From assembly GCF_023195515.1 (NCBI RefSeq), contig NZ_JALPKR020000002.1, forward strand, positions 4,441,001 through 4,505,000: a stretch of 64,000 nucleotides of DNA, read 5' to 3'. This DNA comes from Variovorax sp. S12S4. GTDB lineage: Bacteria > Pseudomonadota > Gammaproteobacteria > Burkholderiales > Burkholderiaceae_C. The notes below the pieces were generated by a model. The model was given only the letters and a program-made list of their open reading frames with translations. It had not been told where the DNA came from and made no database searches. The position numbers and the translations under genes are program-made. This document shows, piece after piece, positions 1 through 8,955 of the stretch (its first letter is position 1; every line of letters starts with the position of its first letter).

Positions 1-1
1 G

Positions 2-286
2 AAGAGCATGGGCCGCGCCGACCTCATCGGCAACGGCAAGCACCACCTCATTCCAACGTGGCAGCCGCTTACCGACGGCGGCTACACGAGCGCGCGGCGC
101 AAGAACTCGACCACTGCGCCAGTGGCGGCCAAGGCATCGGCACCGGTCAGGCTCGCGCCCGTGAAGCCCTCGAAGGGCCGCATGCTCACCCAGCACACCG
201 GCCTGCCGCCGCGCGACAACGGTTCGGCACCACCGCGTAAGGCTGCGGCCGGCCCGGTGCGCGGCAGCATTCGCAAGCCACGCTGA
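2..286 (+). CDS. C-terminal end of a YgiQ-family radical SAM protein (5' truncated by window edge)
   Basis: Only the last 94 codons are present; the reading frame is open to the left edge. The motif ADLIGNGKHHLIP followed by a short SARRKNS stretch and a basic, proline/alanine-rich, disordered tail resembles the C-terminus (DUF3362 region) of the large YgiQ radical SAM proteins, whose substrate is not known to me. The catalytic Cx3Cx2C region would lie outside the window. The stop codon sits inside a small inverted repeat shared with the convergent gene downstream. The family call rests on a short conserved segment, so it is likely but not certain. Confidence 0.7.
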   Translation, partial: KSMGRADLIGNGKHHLIPTWQPLTDGGYTSARRKNSTTAPVAAKASAPVRLAPVKPSKGRMLTQHTGLPPRDNGSAPPRKAAAGPVRGSIRKPR

Positions 287-298
287 GCCGAGCTCAGC
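282..298. repeat. 7-bp inverted repeat spanning both convergent stop codons
   Basis: GCTGAGC, a 3-nt spacer and GCTCAGC form a perfect palindrome that contains the stop codons of the rightward YgiQ-like gene and the leftward DUF1294 gene. It could form a short hairpin in either transcript, but no T-run follows on either strand, so a terminator role is only possible. Confidence 0.3.
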
Positions 299-749
299 CC
301 CCGAGCAGTCCGGCCGGCACCAGCTTGCCGACCCAGGCGGCCACGGCAGCGATATTCAGCAGCACGGTGGCCCAGTAGCCCGCCATGAAGCTCGCCTTGC
401 GCGACTTGTGGCGAAAGAGCCGCTGCGCGCACCATGCGCCCGGCCATCCTCCCGCCAACGACAGCAGATGCAGCGTGCTCTCCGCGGTGCGCCAACGTCC
501 GGCTTGCGCAGCGCTCTTGTCGAAACCGTAGACCGCGAAGGTCAGAAGGCTGATCACTAGCAGCACGCCCAAGGCAAGCGGAGGCAGGCGTGCGGTCCAT
601 ACGCCGTAGCCGAGCAGGGCCACATAACCCAGGAGCAGCAGGCTCATCGGCAGCATCGACGACGAGGAGGAGGGCGCAGCCCCGCTGCGTCGTCGCGAAT
701 CGGCTGCGGTGCGGCCTGCATTCGGCGATGCGGGAGCTTGGCGCTTCAC
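294..749 (-). CDS. DUF1294 family membrane protein
   Basis: A 151-residue protein with a basic, serine-rich N-terminus, two closely spaced hydrophobic segments (about residues 32-52 and 57-75), the DUF1294 core (YGFDKSAA, then a GGWPGAW and FRHKS region at about 80-120), and a last hydrophobic helix at 125-148. The function of DUF1294 is unknown. Many relatives carry an N-terminal cold-shock domain; none is visible here. The longest frame begins at a GTG with no clear ribosome site; a start at the ATG of 656 (MLPMSLLL) would begin directly at the first helix and is equally plausible. Confidence 0.75.
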   Translation of the reverse strand: MKRQAPASPNAGRTAADSRRRSGAAPSSSSSMLPMSLLLLGYVALLGYGVWTARLPPLALGVLLVISLLTFAVYGFDKSAAQAGRWRTAESTLHLLSLAGGWPGAWCAQRLFRHKSRKASFMAGYWATVLLNIAAVAAWVGKLVPAGLLGG

Positions 750-815
750 GGTTTGCAGACTGAAAGAGAAGGATGCATGCCGGGATTCTCGCCGCCCGTT
801 GTATCGTGTGGCCCC

Positions 816-1735
816 ATGAGTACTTTGTTCTCTCCGCCGGTTTCATGGTTGCGAGCCCTGGCGGGGGCATTCTGTTCGCCACTTCAGTGCATGCGTTGGC
901 GGCGCCTTCCGAATCTCCATCTGCATCGGCCAGCGCTTCGGCTGAAGCGCTGCGCGCTACGCACCAGCGCATGAAGGGCAAGCTCGAGCGCAGCGGCTTC
1001 GGAAGGCCCATTCAGCTCGATTCGCTGGAAACGCCGGGCGGGCTGCAGGGCGACATCTACGCGGTGGTGGACCACTCGCTGCCGGAGATCAGCGCTGCGC
1101 TCAAGGAGTCGTCCCACTGGTGCGAACTGCTCAAGCTGCATGTCAACAATCGCCGATGCCGCGCGGGCACCACGCCGCAGGGGCAGGACATGCTGACGCT
1201 GTTTGTCGTGCGGCGCTACGACAAGCCGGTCGATCAGGCGTTTCAGCTGCCCTTCATCTATCGCGTGGCCAACGCAACGCCGGAGTACCTGTCGGTCGAG
1301 ATGAACGCCGCCAGCGGGCCGCTGGGCACGAGCAACTACCGCGTCACGCTCGAAGCGGTGGCGCTCGACGAGAAAAAGAGCTTCCTGCATTTTGGCTACA
1401 GCTACGACCACAACATGATGGTTCGCATGGCCACGCAGGCGTACCTGGCCACCTTCGGCCGCAACAAGGTGGGCTTTACCGTGGTGGGCAAGGAGGCCGA
1501 TGGGCAGCCCGAGTACATCCGCGGCGCGCGCGGGCTGGTGGAGCGCAATGCGATGCGCTACTTTCTGACGCTCGACACGTACCTCTCTTCGGAAGCGGGC
1601 GCGCCGGCCGAGCGCCGCGAGCGCTCCTGGTTCGCTGCGGCCGAGCAGTATCCGCGGCAGCTGCACGAGATCGAACTCGAAACCTACCTTGCGATCAAGC
1701 GCGAGGACCGCGAACGCGACGGCACAAAGCGCTAA
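816..1735 (+). CDS. Exported protein of unknown function (frame break in signal peptide)
   Basis: I do not recognise the family. The mature part is soluble, about 280 residues, with an alanine/serine-rich linker after the leader and only two Cys, 15 residues apart (SHWCEL and NRRCRAG). The uninterrupted frame could start at 773 or 845, neither with a convincing leader. An ATG at 816 in another frame encodes MSTLFSPPVSWLRALAG; adding one G to the G5 run at 863-867 joins it to GILFATSVHALA, giving a textbook Sec signal peptide with an AxA-type cleavage site. The corrected product is 306 residues. The gene stands alone between convergent and tandem neighbours. Existence of the gene is well supported; the start is an inference. 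Confidence 0.7.
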
Positions 1736-1788
1736 GAGGCACTGAAGGGGCGCTGGAAAAGCGAACCCGCCGCAACCTTTCGACTGCA

Positions 1789-1806
1789 ATTTCACGGACT
1801 TGTCAT
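1789..1806 (+). promoter_or_regulatory. Candidate Pho box (PhoB site)
   Basis: ATTTCAC and TTGTCAT are spaced by 4 nt (11-nt period), as in Pho boxes (CTGTCAT-like direct repeats). The second half-site matches well, the first poorly. It lies 62 nt before the proposed start of the phytase-like lipoprotein. The fit to a phosphate-scavenging gene raises its plausibility. Confidence 0.4.
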
Positions 1807-1867
1807 CTGCCTCGGCGCTAATCGCCGGGGCCTGCGCCTTTGCGCGGGCGCTTCACAAGGACAAGCA

Positions 1868-3980
1868 ATGCGGAAGACAAGAGGATCGAGGATGGGTTGG
1901 CTGGCGCTCGCAGGTGCCAGCGTGCTGTTGGGTGCCTGCGGCGGCAGCGGCGGCGGGGGAGCGGCGGATGGGCGTTTCCCCCGCGTCCGGCGGCGGGGGC
2001 GGCGGCGGTGGCGCCACGAATCCACCGGCCGCTCAGTCGAAGACCGGCACCTTCCTCGATTCGGCGGTCGAAGGCCTGGACTACGTTGCCGGCAGCGCCG
2101 CCAAGGCCGCCACCAATGCGGCGGGCGAATTCACCTGCAAGGACGGCGAGACCGTTGTCTTCAGCGTCGGTGCGCTCGCGCTCGGCAGTGCCGCCTGCGG
2201 CGACGCGATCACCCCGTTGACCCTGGCCGGTGGCACCGACGTAAAGGCCGATGCCGTCGTCAACCGCCTGCTCGCGCTGCAGAGCTTCGACGAGGATCGC
2301 GATCCTTCGAATGGCATTCGCCTGACTCCGGCGCTGAAGGCCGCGCTTATGGCCGGGTCCATCGATTTCAGCGCCGCGGCCGCAAGCTTCGACACCGCTC
2401 TCAACGCGGTGCTCGCGGGCCTGCCTGCTCCCTACAATGCCCGCATGGTCGATTCAAGCCGCCGCACGCTGGCGCGTGAGCACTTCGAAGACACGCTGGC
2501 TTCGCGCCTCGGCGCGCCGGTGACCGAAACCTCGACGCAAACCAACGTGCTCGGCACCATCGGCATCGACGTCACGCGCTACCAGCTGCAGGCCGATGCC
2601 AGCTTCAACGTGCCCTACGAGGGCGACAACGAGAAGACCAAGGCCGACTTTCCCGCGGGCTTCCTGCCGGCCTACGGGTCGGGCCTGGCGTTCAAGGGCA
2701 AGGCCGACGACGGCACGCTCGAGTTCTATGCCATTACCGACCGCGGCCCGAACGGCGACGGCCCGACCGCACCTGTGCCCAACGGCGGCGGCGCGACCAG
2801 CATCAGCAAGGTGTTTCCCGCGCCGTCGTTCGCGCCGAGCTTCGGCATCGTGCGCATCGGCAAGACGGGTGCGGTGCTCTCGTCGAGCCTGCCGCTCAAG
2901 CTCGATGCCGGCAAGAAGATCACCGGCCTGCCGCCGCAGTCGGGCGTGGGCTCGACGGGTGAAACGCCGCTGACCGACCGCTACGTGTTCGATGCCGCCA
3001 AGGCCAACTACGACGCCAACGGCCTCGACCCTGAGACGATGGTGCTCGACAAGGCGCGCAACGTGCTGTGGACCAGCGACGAGTACGGCCCGTTCATCGC
3101 ACGCATCAACATCGCAACGGGCGTGATCGAGAAGAAATACGCCCCCGGCAACGGCGCCGCCGACCTGCCGCTGGTGCTCGCGCAGCGCCGCGCCAACCGC
3201 GGCATGGAAGGGCTGACGCTCGACGCGGCAGACGGCAAGCTGCACGGTTTCCTGCAGAGCCCGATCGATCCGAAGGACGGCGCGGGCAAGTCGATCCAGG
3301 CCACGCCGCCGGGCGGAAGCAAGACCGATGTGCGCCACATCGCGAAGTTCACGCGCTGGCTCGCATTCGATCCGGCCACCGAGACGTCGAAGCTCTACGC
3401 TTACCCGATCGACGGCAGCCAGTACGACAAGAACCGCACCGGCAACGCCAAGCTCGGCGACGTGGTGAGCCTGGGCAACGGCCGCTTCATCGTGATCGAG
3501 CAGGGTGCGCGCAAGAGCGACGGCAAGGTGTTCAACAAGCTCATGCTGGTCGAGCTGCCGGCCAATGCGACCGACATTGCGGGCTTCGACCACAACCTGG
3601 AAATCAGCAGCATCACGCAGGCGCCTTCGGGAGCCGCTGACTACTCTGCGGTGGTGACCATGCGCAAGACCGAGCTGCTCGACCTCAACGCGCTGGGCTG
3701 GCTGGCCGAAAAGGCCGAGGGCCTGACCGTGGTGGACGACCAGACCCTGGCATTGGTGAACGACAACGACTTCGGCCTGAGCACGATCCTGCTCGATGCC
3801 GACGGCAAGCCTGTTGCAGGCAGCGTCGAGGATTGCACGGTGGATGCCACCGGCGCGATCATTGCCAAGTGCCCGGCGGGCGTGACGGGCGCGCGCATTA
3901 CGCGCGGCAGCGATCTGGAACGGCCGGTGCGCATCTGGCTCATCAAGCTCGATCGCAAGCTGAGCGAACTGCGCCTTTGA
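1868..3980 (+). CDS. Phytase-like (esterase-like) domain lipoprotein, frame break after the lipobox
   Basis: The C-terminal two thirds match the esterase-like activity of phytase family (PF13449-like beta-propeller): the ITDRGPNGDGP segment, then SGLAF and WTSDEYGPF blocks. A preceding domain (TGTFLDSAVEGLDYVAG onward) resembles the small beta module found in many surface lipoproteins. Such proteins are thought to act on phosphate esters outside the inner membrane. The 726-codon open frame has no leader, but an ATG at 1868 in another frame encodes a lipoprotein signal ending in LLGAC at about residue 24. Adding one G to the run 1955-1959 and one C to 1978-1982 joins leader, Gly/Ser linker and domain into 704 residues. 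A candidate Pho box lies upstream. Enzymatic activity is inferred from family only. Confidence 0.75.
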
Positions 3981-4865
3981 TCAGTCGGCGAGCGTGAGCA
4001 GTGGCACGTCGCGCTCGCGCGCCATGGCTTCGAGCTGTGCGCGGGTGCGTGTGCCAATCCATGCGGCAATGCCCTCGTGCGTGGATGCGGCGAACATGTC
4101 GCGCGAAGCCACGCCGGCGGCTTCGCAGAGGCGCTCCGCAAAGTGCGGCTCCAGCGCGGCAACCGCCACGCGTCCGTCCGCGCAGGGATACACGCGGTAG
4201 CCCGCGTGCGCGCCGCCCACGGCGCCCTGGGGCCGGGTGAGGCCCCAGGTGCGCGGCAGCGCCAGCCAATCGGCCGATGCATTGAGTGCCACCTCGAGGT
4301 ACACGCCGCTCGCCTTGGCCGCGGACCGGGCATGCAACGTGGCCTGCAGCACTGCTTCACTCGCGAGCAGGGCGCCGCCCATGTCGGCGTAGAGCGTGGG
4401 CGGCAGTTCAGTGCCGGTGACCAGGCCGCTTTCCGCAACGTAGGTGAGATCGTGGCCCGGCTCCTCGGCACGCTCGCCGGGGGCGCCGACGATGGCGACC
4501 TGGGACAGCGACGGATGGCGCGCCTGCAGCGATGCCCAGTCGAGCTTCAGCTTGACGAGCGCTGAAGGCCGGAAAGAGGTGAGCAGCACGTCCGTGCGCG
4601 AGAGTTCGGCGTGCAGCTGTTGCTGGCCGGCTTCGGTCTTCAGGTCGGCCGTGCGAACCTCGATGCCCTCGTGCAGCGCGGCGTACGCGGCCTTGTCGTA
4701 GAGCGCCATCGGGTCGCGGGCGGGCGGTTCGAACTTCAGGCAGGTGGCACCCATGCCGCGGCAGCGCAGCAGTGCCGCGGGGCCCGGCAGGTTGAGCGCA
4801 AGGCTCAGCACACGCACGCCGGCGAGCGATTGGAAAGACGAAGCAGCGGGGCTTTGCATGGTCAT
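3981..4865 (-). CDS. Short CaiB/BaiF family (family III) CoA-transferase-like protein
   Basis: About 294 residues. The start of the family fold is visible (LAGVRVLSLALNLPGP, then LRCRGMGATCLKFEPP) as are a DVLLTSFRPSAL segment and HDLTYVAESGL. Family III enzymes move CoA between organic acids or racemise 2-methylacyl-CoA esters. At under 300 residues it is shorter than typical members (about 380-430), but the end is natural and abuts the stop of the convergent lipoprotein gene, so it may be a short subfamily. Start chosen at the MTMQSP methionine; a start at 4859 is possible and the longer frame up to 4994 would run into the promoter of the divergent SDR gene. Confidence 0.75.
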   Translation of the reverse strand: MTMQSPAASSFQSLAGVRVLSLALNLPGPAALLRCRGMGATCLKFEPPARDPMALYDKAAYAALHEGIEVRTADLKTEAGQQQLHAELSRTDVLLTSFRPSALVKLKLDWASLQARHPSLSQVAIVGAPGERAEEPGHDLTYVAESGLVTGTELPPTLYADMGGALLASEAVLQATLHARSAAKASGVYLEVALNASADWLALPRTWGLTRPQGAVGGAHAGYRVYPCADGRVAVAALEPHFAERLCEAAGVASRDMFAASTHEGIAAWIGTRTRAQLEAMARERDVPLLTLAD

Positions 4866-5005
4866 GTATCCGGTGATCAGGGCGAAGGACATTTTTACCC
4901 GCGCAGAGCCAGATTTCGCAAGCCATGGCATTTGCCGGCGGCGTAGCATGCGCCATGGCGGCGCCGCGCCTTGCCGCTCTGTTGCAACCACCAAGGAGAT
5001 TCACC

Positions 5006-5908
5006 ATGTTTGAAGCTTCCCTCATGAGCGGCCAGCGCATTCTCGTGACAGGTGGTGGCACCGGCCTCGGCCGTGCGATGGCCGAGCGCTTTCTGGGGCT
5101 GGGGGCCGACGTTGCAATCTGCGGCCGGCGCCACTCGGTCTGCGAAGAAACCGCTGCAGAGTGGCGCCAGCAGTTTCCCGGGCGCCGCATCGACACCTTC
5201 GGCGTGGACATCCGCATTGCGCAAAACGTGGACGAGATGGTCGAGAGCCTCTTCCAGAGCGGCGGCCTCACGGGGCTCGTCAACAACGCGGCGGGCAACT
5301 TCGTGGCCCCGACCGAAAGCCTCTCGCCACGCGCTTTCGACGCCATTGCCAACATCGTTTTTCACGGCAGCTTCTACGTCACGCAGGCCGTGGGCAAGCG
5401 CTGGGTGGCCGAAGCGAAGGCCGGCAAATGGAAGGAGGGCGACGCGCTGCGCAGCGTGATGAGCATCATCGTGACCTGGGTGGACAACGGCAGCCCCTAC
5501 GTGGTGCCTTCGGCCATGAGCAAGGCCGGCATCGAAGTCATGACCAAGTCACTGGCGGTGGAGTGGGCGCGCCACGGCATTCGCCTGAACGCCGTGGGGC
5601 CGGGCGAAATTCCGACCGAGGGCATGAGCAAGCGCCTGAACCCCGGCGAGGAACCCGGCGCGCGCAGCAAGAAGACCAACCCGATGGCGCGCACCGGCCG
5701 CATGAGCGAACTGCAGAACCTGGCGGCCTTTCTCATGGCGCCGGGCCAGTGCGACTGGCTCACCGGCCAGAGCATCATGATGGACGGCGGCAACGCGCTG
5801 GCCACGGGCGGCAACTTCTACGAGCTGCGCCAATGGAGCGATGACGACTGGCAGGCCGCGCGCGAGCGCATCGAGGCGCAGAACCAGAAGGACAAGGCGC
5901 AGCGCTGA
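5006..5908 (+). CDS. SDR oxidoreductase resembling 2,4-dienoyl-CoA reductase
   Basis: A 300-residue short-chain dehydrogenase with a strong ribosome site (AAGGAGA) 10 nt before ATG. The NAD(P) motif is TGGGTGLG at about residue 16 and NNAAG follows near residue 95. The usual catalytic YxxxK is not present: the segment is VPSAMSKAG, with Ser in the Tyr position, followed by a KSLAVEWARHGIR helix. This arrangement is that of NADPH-dependent 2,4-dienoyl-CoA reductases of the mammalian DECR type, which work on unsaturated fatty acids. The divergent CoA-transferase-like gene fits acyl-CoA metabolism. Specificity is inferred. Confidence 0.85.
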   Translation: MFEASLMSGQRILVTGGGTGLGRAMAERFLGLGADVAICGRRHSVCEETAAEWRQQFPGRRIDTFGVDIRIAQNVDEMVESLFQSGGLTGLVNNAAGNFVAPTESLSPRAFDAIANIVFHGSFYVTQAVGKRWVAEAKAGKWKEGDALRSVMSIIVTWVDNGSPYVVPSAMSKAGIEVMTKSLAVEWARHGIRLNAVGPGEIPTEGMSKRLNPGEEPGARSKKTNPMARTGRMSELQNLAAFLMAPGQCDWLTGQSIMMDGGNALATGGNFYELRQWSDDDWQAARERIEAQNQKDKAQR

Positions 5909-5978
5909 CGGGCCCACCCTGCCGCCGGCAGCCGATCGCGCGGTATCGTTGCGCCATATCAACCAGGAATAAAAGCAG

Positions 5979-6586
5979 ATGCAACTCATCGGCATGCTCG
6001 ATTCGCCCTATGTCCGCCGCGTGGCTGTCTCGCTGCGGCTGCTCGGGCTTTCGTTCCAACACCGGTCGATTTCGGTCTTCAGCACCTTCGAGCAGTTTCG
6101 GGAGATCAATCCCGTGGTCAAGGCACCGACCTTGGTGTGCGACGACGGCACGCTGCTGATGGATTCCACGTTGATCATCGACTACGCCGAAACGCTCACC
6201 GGCCGCAGCCTCATGCCTTCCGGACTCGCGCAACGGCAGCATGCGCTGAAGGTGCTCGGCTTGCGCTGGCGGCGTGCGAGAAGTCGGTTCAGATCGTCTA
6301 TGAGCGCAAGCTGCGCCCACCGGAAAAGCAGCACGCGCCATGGGTCGACAGGGTACGAGGCCAGCTTGGTGCGGCTTACGCAGGGCTCCAGGCCGAGCTG
6401 CGGAAGCTGCCTGCGCCCAGCGCCGAAGGCACCATCGGGCAGGCCGCGCTGACAAGCGCCGTGGCATGGAGCTTCACCCAGCTGGTGCTCCCGGACGTGA
6501 TTGCGCCGGCCGATTACCCCTCGCTCGCAGCCTTTGCGGCCGATGTGGAAAAGCTGCCGGCGTTCGTGGCTCTTCCACAGGTCTGA
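5979..6586 (+). pseudogene. Glutathione S-transferase, broken by a one-base frameshift
   Basis: The first frame gives the thioredoxin-fold domain (MQLIGMLDSPYVRRVAVSLR, then NPVVKAPTLV and MDSTLIIDY, which is the cis-Pro and Glu/Asp-Ser region) and the start of the helical domain. After about 6260 the rest of the helical domain (LALAACEKSVQIVYERK to the end) continues in the next frame. Restoring one base at 6259-6264 gives a normal 202-residue GST reading VLGLALAACE across the joint. Because no residues are lost, an assembly deletion is more likely than decay. The convergent DUF488 gene begins 2 nt downstream. Confidence 0.8.
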
Positions 6587-6587
6587 A

Positions 6588-6977
6588 TCAGTTCGCGAAG
6601 TCCGCCCCGCGCTCGGCCAGCAGGGCGCGCAGCAGCGAGCGATGGCAGCGCGACTCGTCTTCGCAATAGCAGCCCACCGAAAGCGCCGTGCTGTGCGAGA
6701 GCGCCGCCAGCAGGTCGAGGCTGCGGCTCGCGTCGGCCTCGGCCATCTCGGCCTTGTACTTGCGCATGAAGGCGTTCCATTGCGCGGGCGTTTCCGCCTC
6801 CTGGCCGAGCTTCATGGTCTCGGCCGAAGGTGCAAGGTTCGGGTACCACACGTCGTACCAATCTTGCGAGGCGAACTCGGTCTTGGGAACGCCGCGCGGC
6901 GGACGGCGCACGGTGCCGATGCGCAGGCCTTCGCCGTGGGCGCGCGGTGTGCCGAGGCGAACGATGCGAATGCTCAT
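6588..6977 (-). CDS. DUF488 family protein
   Basis: A 129-residue protein. The N-terminus (IRIVRLGTPR) and the C-terminal GCYCEDESRCHRSLL motif are typical of DUF488, a small family of unknown activity whose conserved Cys-Tyr-Cys and Cys-His residues look functional. Start preceded by an AAGGAGA-type ribosome site. It lies directly downstream of, and on the same strand as, the PhoX-like gene (31-nt gap), so the two may be cotranscribed. Confidence 0.8.
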   Translation of the reverse strand: MSIRIVRLGTPRAHGEGLRIGTVRRPPRGVPKTEFASQDWYDVWYPNLAPSAETMKLGQEAETPAQWNAFMRKYKAEMAEADASRSLDLLAALSHSTALSVGCYCEDESRCHRSLLRALLAERGADFAN

Positions 6978-7008
6978 GCAGGGTCTCCTTCCTTTTTTTT
7001 GGACGGCT

Positions 7009-8861
7009 TCAGGTGCCGACGATACCGCCGTCGCACCGGCGAATGGCCAGCGTGGCCGAGCGTGGGCGTGCGCTGCCTGGCTCGGTGCCGTCGGGCCAGG
7101 CGCTGGTCGGCGTTCCGCTGCCGTCGTCGCGCGATTCGCCCGGGTGCTGGATGTTGACGAACAGCGTGCGCCGGTCGGGCGTTACCACGCAACCCGTCAC
7201 CTCGCTGCCGTTCGGGGCGGTCAAGAAGCGCTTGATGTGGCCCGTCGCCGGATCGGCGCACAGCATCTGGTTGTTGCCGAGCGAGGCATAAGGCGGCTTG
7301 CCGATGAGCTGGCCGCTCATGTCGGTCTGGATCCAGAGCAGGCCGCCGCTGTCGAAGTGCAAGCCGTCGGGGCTGCCGAAGATGTCCGCCTGGCCGGAGG
7401 GATAGCGCGCGCCGCTCTCCGTTTGTGCCGGGTCGCCGGCGAGCGCGAAGTGGTCCCAGTCGAAGCTTTCGCTGCCCGCATCGCCGCCGTCCTCGCGCCA
7501 CCGCAAGATGCCGCCGAAGAGGTTGCCGGCGCGCGGATTGGCTGCGTCCGGCGCGGGCTTGCCGGGCTCGCCGCGCTGGCTGTTGTTGGTGAGCGTGGCG
7601 TACACCTCGCCGGTTTGCGGGTGCACCGCAATCCATTCCGGGCGGTCCATGCGGGTGCCGCCCACCACGTCGCCTGCCAGCCGGGCGTGGATCAGCACCT
7701 CGGCCTGGTCGGCAAAGCCGCCCGCCGCATCGAGGCCGTTGCGCCCGTGGACGAGTTCGAGCCATCGGCCGCGGCCGTCGGCGTCGAACCGGGCGACGTA
7801 GAGCGTGCCTTCGTCGAGCAGACGGCTGTTGGCGGCACTGCCGCCGCTGGGCAAAACCTTTCCGTGGCTCACGAACTTGTAGATGTATTCGAACCTCGCA
7901 TCGTCGCCCATGTAGACCACAAGGCGCCGGTCCTTGGCGAGTGTGCAGGTGGCGCTTTCCTGGCGCTTGCGGCCGAGCGCCGTGCGCTTGACGGGCTTGG
8001 CCGCGGGATCGAAGGGATCGATTTCGACCACCCAGCCGAAGCGGTGGGCCTCGTTCGGATGCCGGCTCATGTCGAAGCGTTCGTCGAAGCGCCAGTAGTC
8101 CACCCAGTGCGAGCCCGGCACCGTGCCGTAGCGGCGCTGCGCGGGTGTGAGGTCCTTGGCCGCTTCCTTGGGGCCGCCGAAGTAGCCATGAAAGTTTTCT
8201 TCGCAGGTCAGGTAGGTGCCCCATGGCGTCACACCCATCGCGCAGTTGGCGAAGGTGCCGAACACCTCGTCACCGGCGGGGTTGGCCTGTGTGCGCATCA
8301 GCGGCGTACCCGCTGCGGGGCCCGCAATGCGCATGGGCGTGTTGCCGTGCACGCGGCGGGCATAGGGCGACGGGCGCACCTGCCGCCAGCCATCGCGCGT
8401 GCGCCGGATTTCGATGACCGACACACCCATGGCATGCAGCGACTTGCGCACCTTCTCGGCGGTCCATTCCTTGATGCCGTCCGCGTGGAGCAATTGCTCG
8501 TCGGTGTATTCGTGGTTCATCACGAGCAGTGCACGGTCCGGCGCTGCAAGCGCAAAGAAGTGCATCCCGTCGTGGTGCATGCCCGCCTGCAGTGCCTGGT
8601 CGGCCGCGCTGTGGGAGCCATCGGGCGCAAAGGCCGGCATCGGCTGGCCCTTCACTCCGGTGGGCGTGCCCCACGGATAGAGCAGCTGCCATTCGTATTC
8701 CGGCGGCACCACGACCGCGTCGCGCAGCGAAGCGGGCACGGCGGTGAAGCCGAGCATGGCCGGCTCGTTGGGGCTGGGGATGCGTGGGCACCGCTTCGGT
8801 GGAGCAGCGCCACCACGGCGGCGGCGCCCGATTGCAGAAAGATCCGGCGATCCAGGGGCAT
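7009..8861 (-). CDS. PhoX-type phosphatase (DUF839), frame break after the Tat-like leader
   Basis: The 582-codon frame carries the PhoX/DUF839 fold: LLVMNHEYTDEQLL near residue 75, GTYLTCEENFHGYF near 180, DWDHFALAGDP and the final VNIQHPGES block. PhoX enzymes are Ca/Fe-dependent exported phosphatases acting on phosphomonoesters. This frame begins abruptly at MLGFTAVPAS. In the neighbouring frame an ATG at 8861 encodes MPLDRRIFLQSGAAAVVALL, a twin-arginine-like leader; adding one base to either G4 run at 8770-8773 or 8776-8779 gives a 617-residue precursor. I found no clear Pho box in the 94 nt before it. Closely related proteins are annotated only as DUF839, so substrate remains open. Confidence 0.85.
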
Positions 8862-8955
8862 GGGTCGAAGCAGGTGTTGGGGGCGACAGGCGCCATCATC
8901 GCCGAGCGCCCGCACCGGGCGATACTGGCGCGAAGAAAACCGAAGGAGACAAGAC

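Noticed and set aside
8862..8955. A Pho box before the PhoX-type gene
   Set aside because: No two half-sites at 11-nt spacing could be found in the intergenic region.
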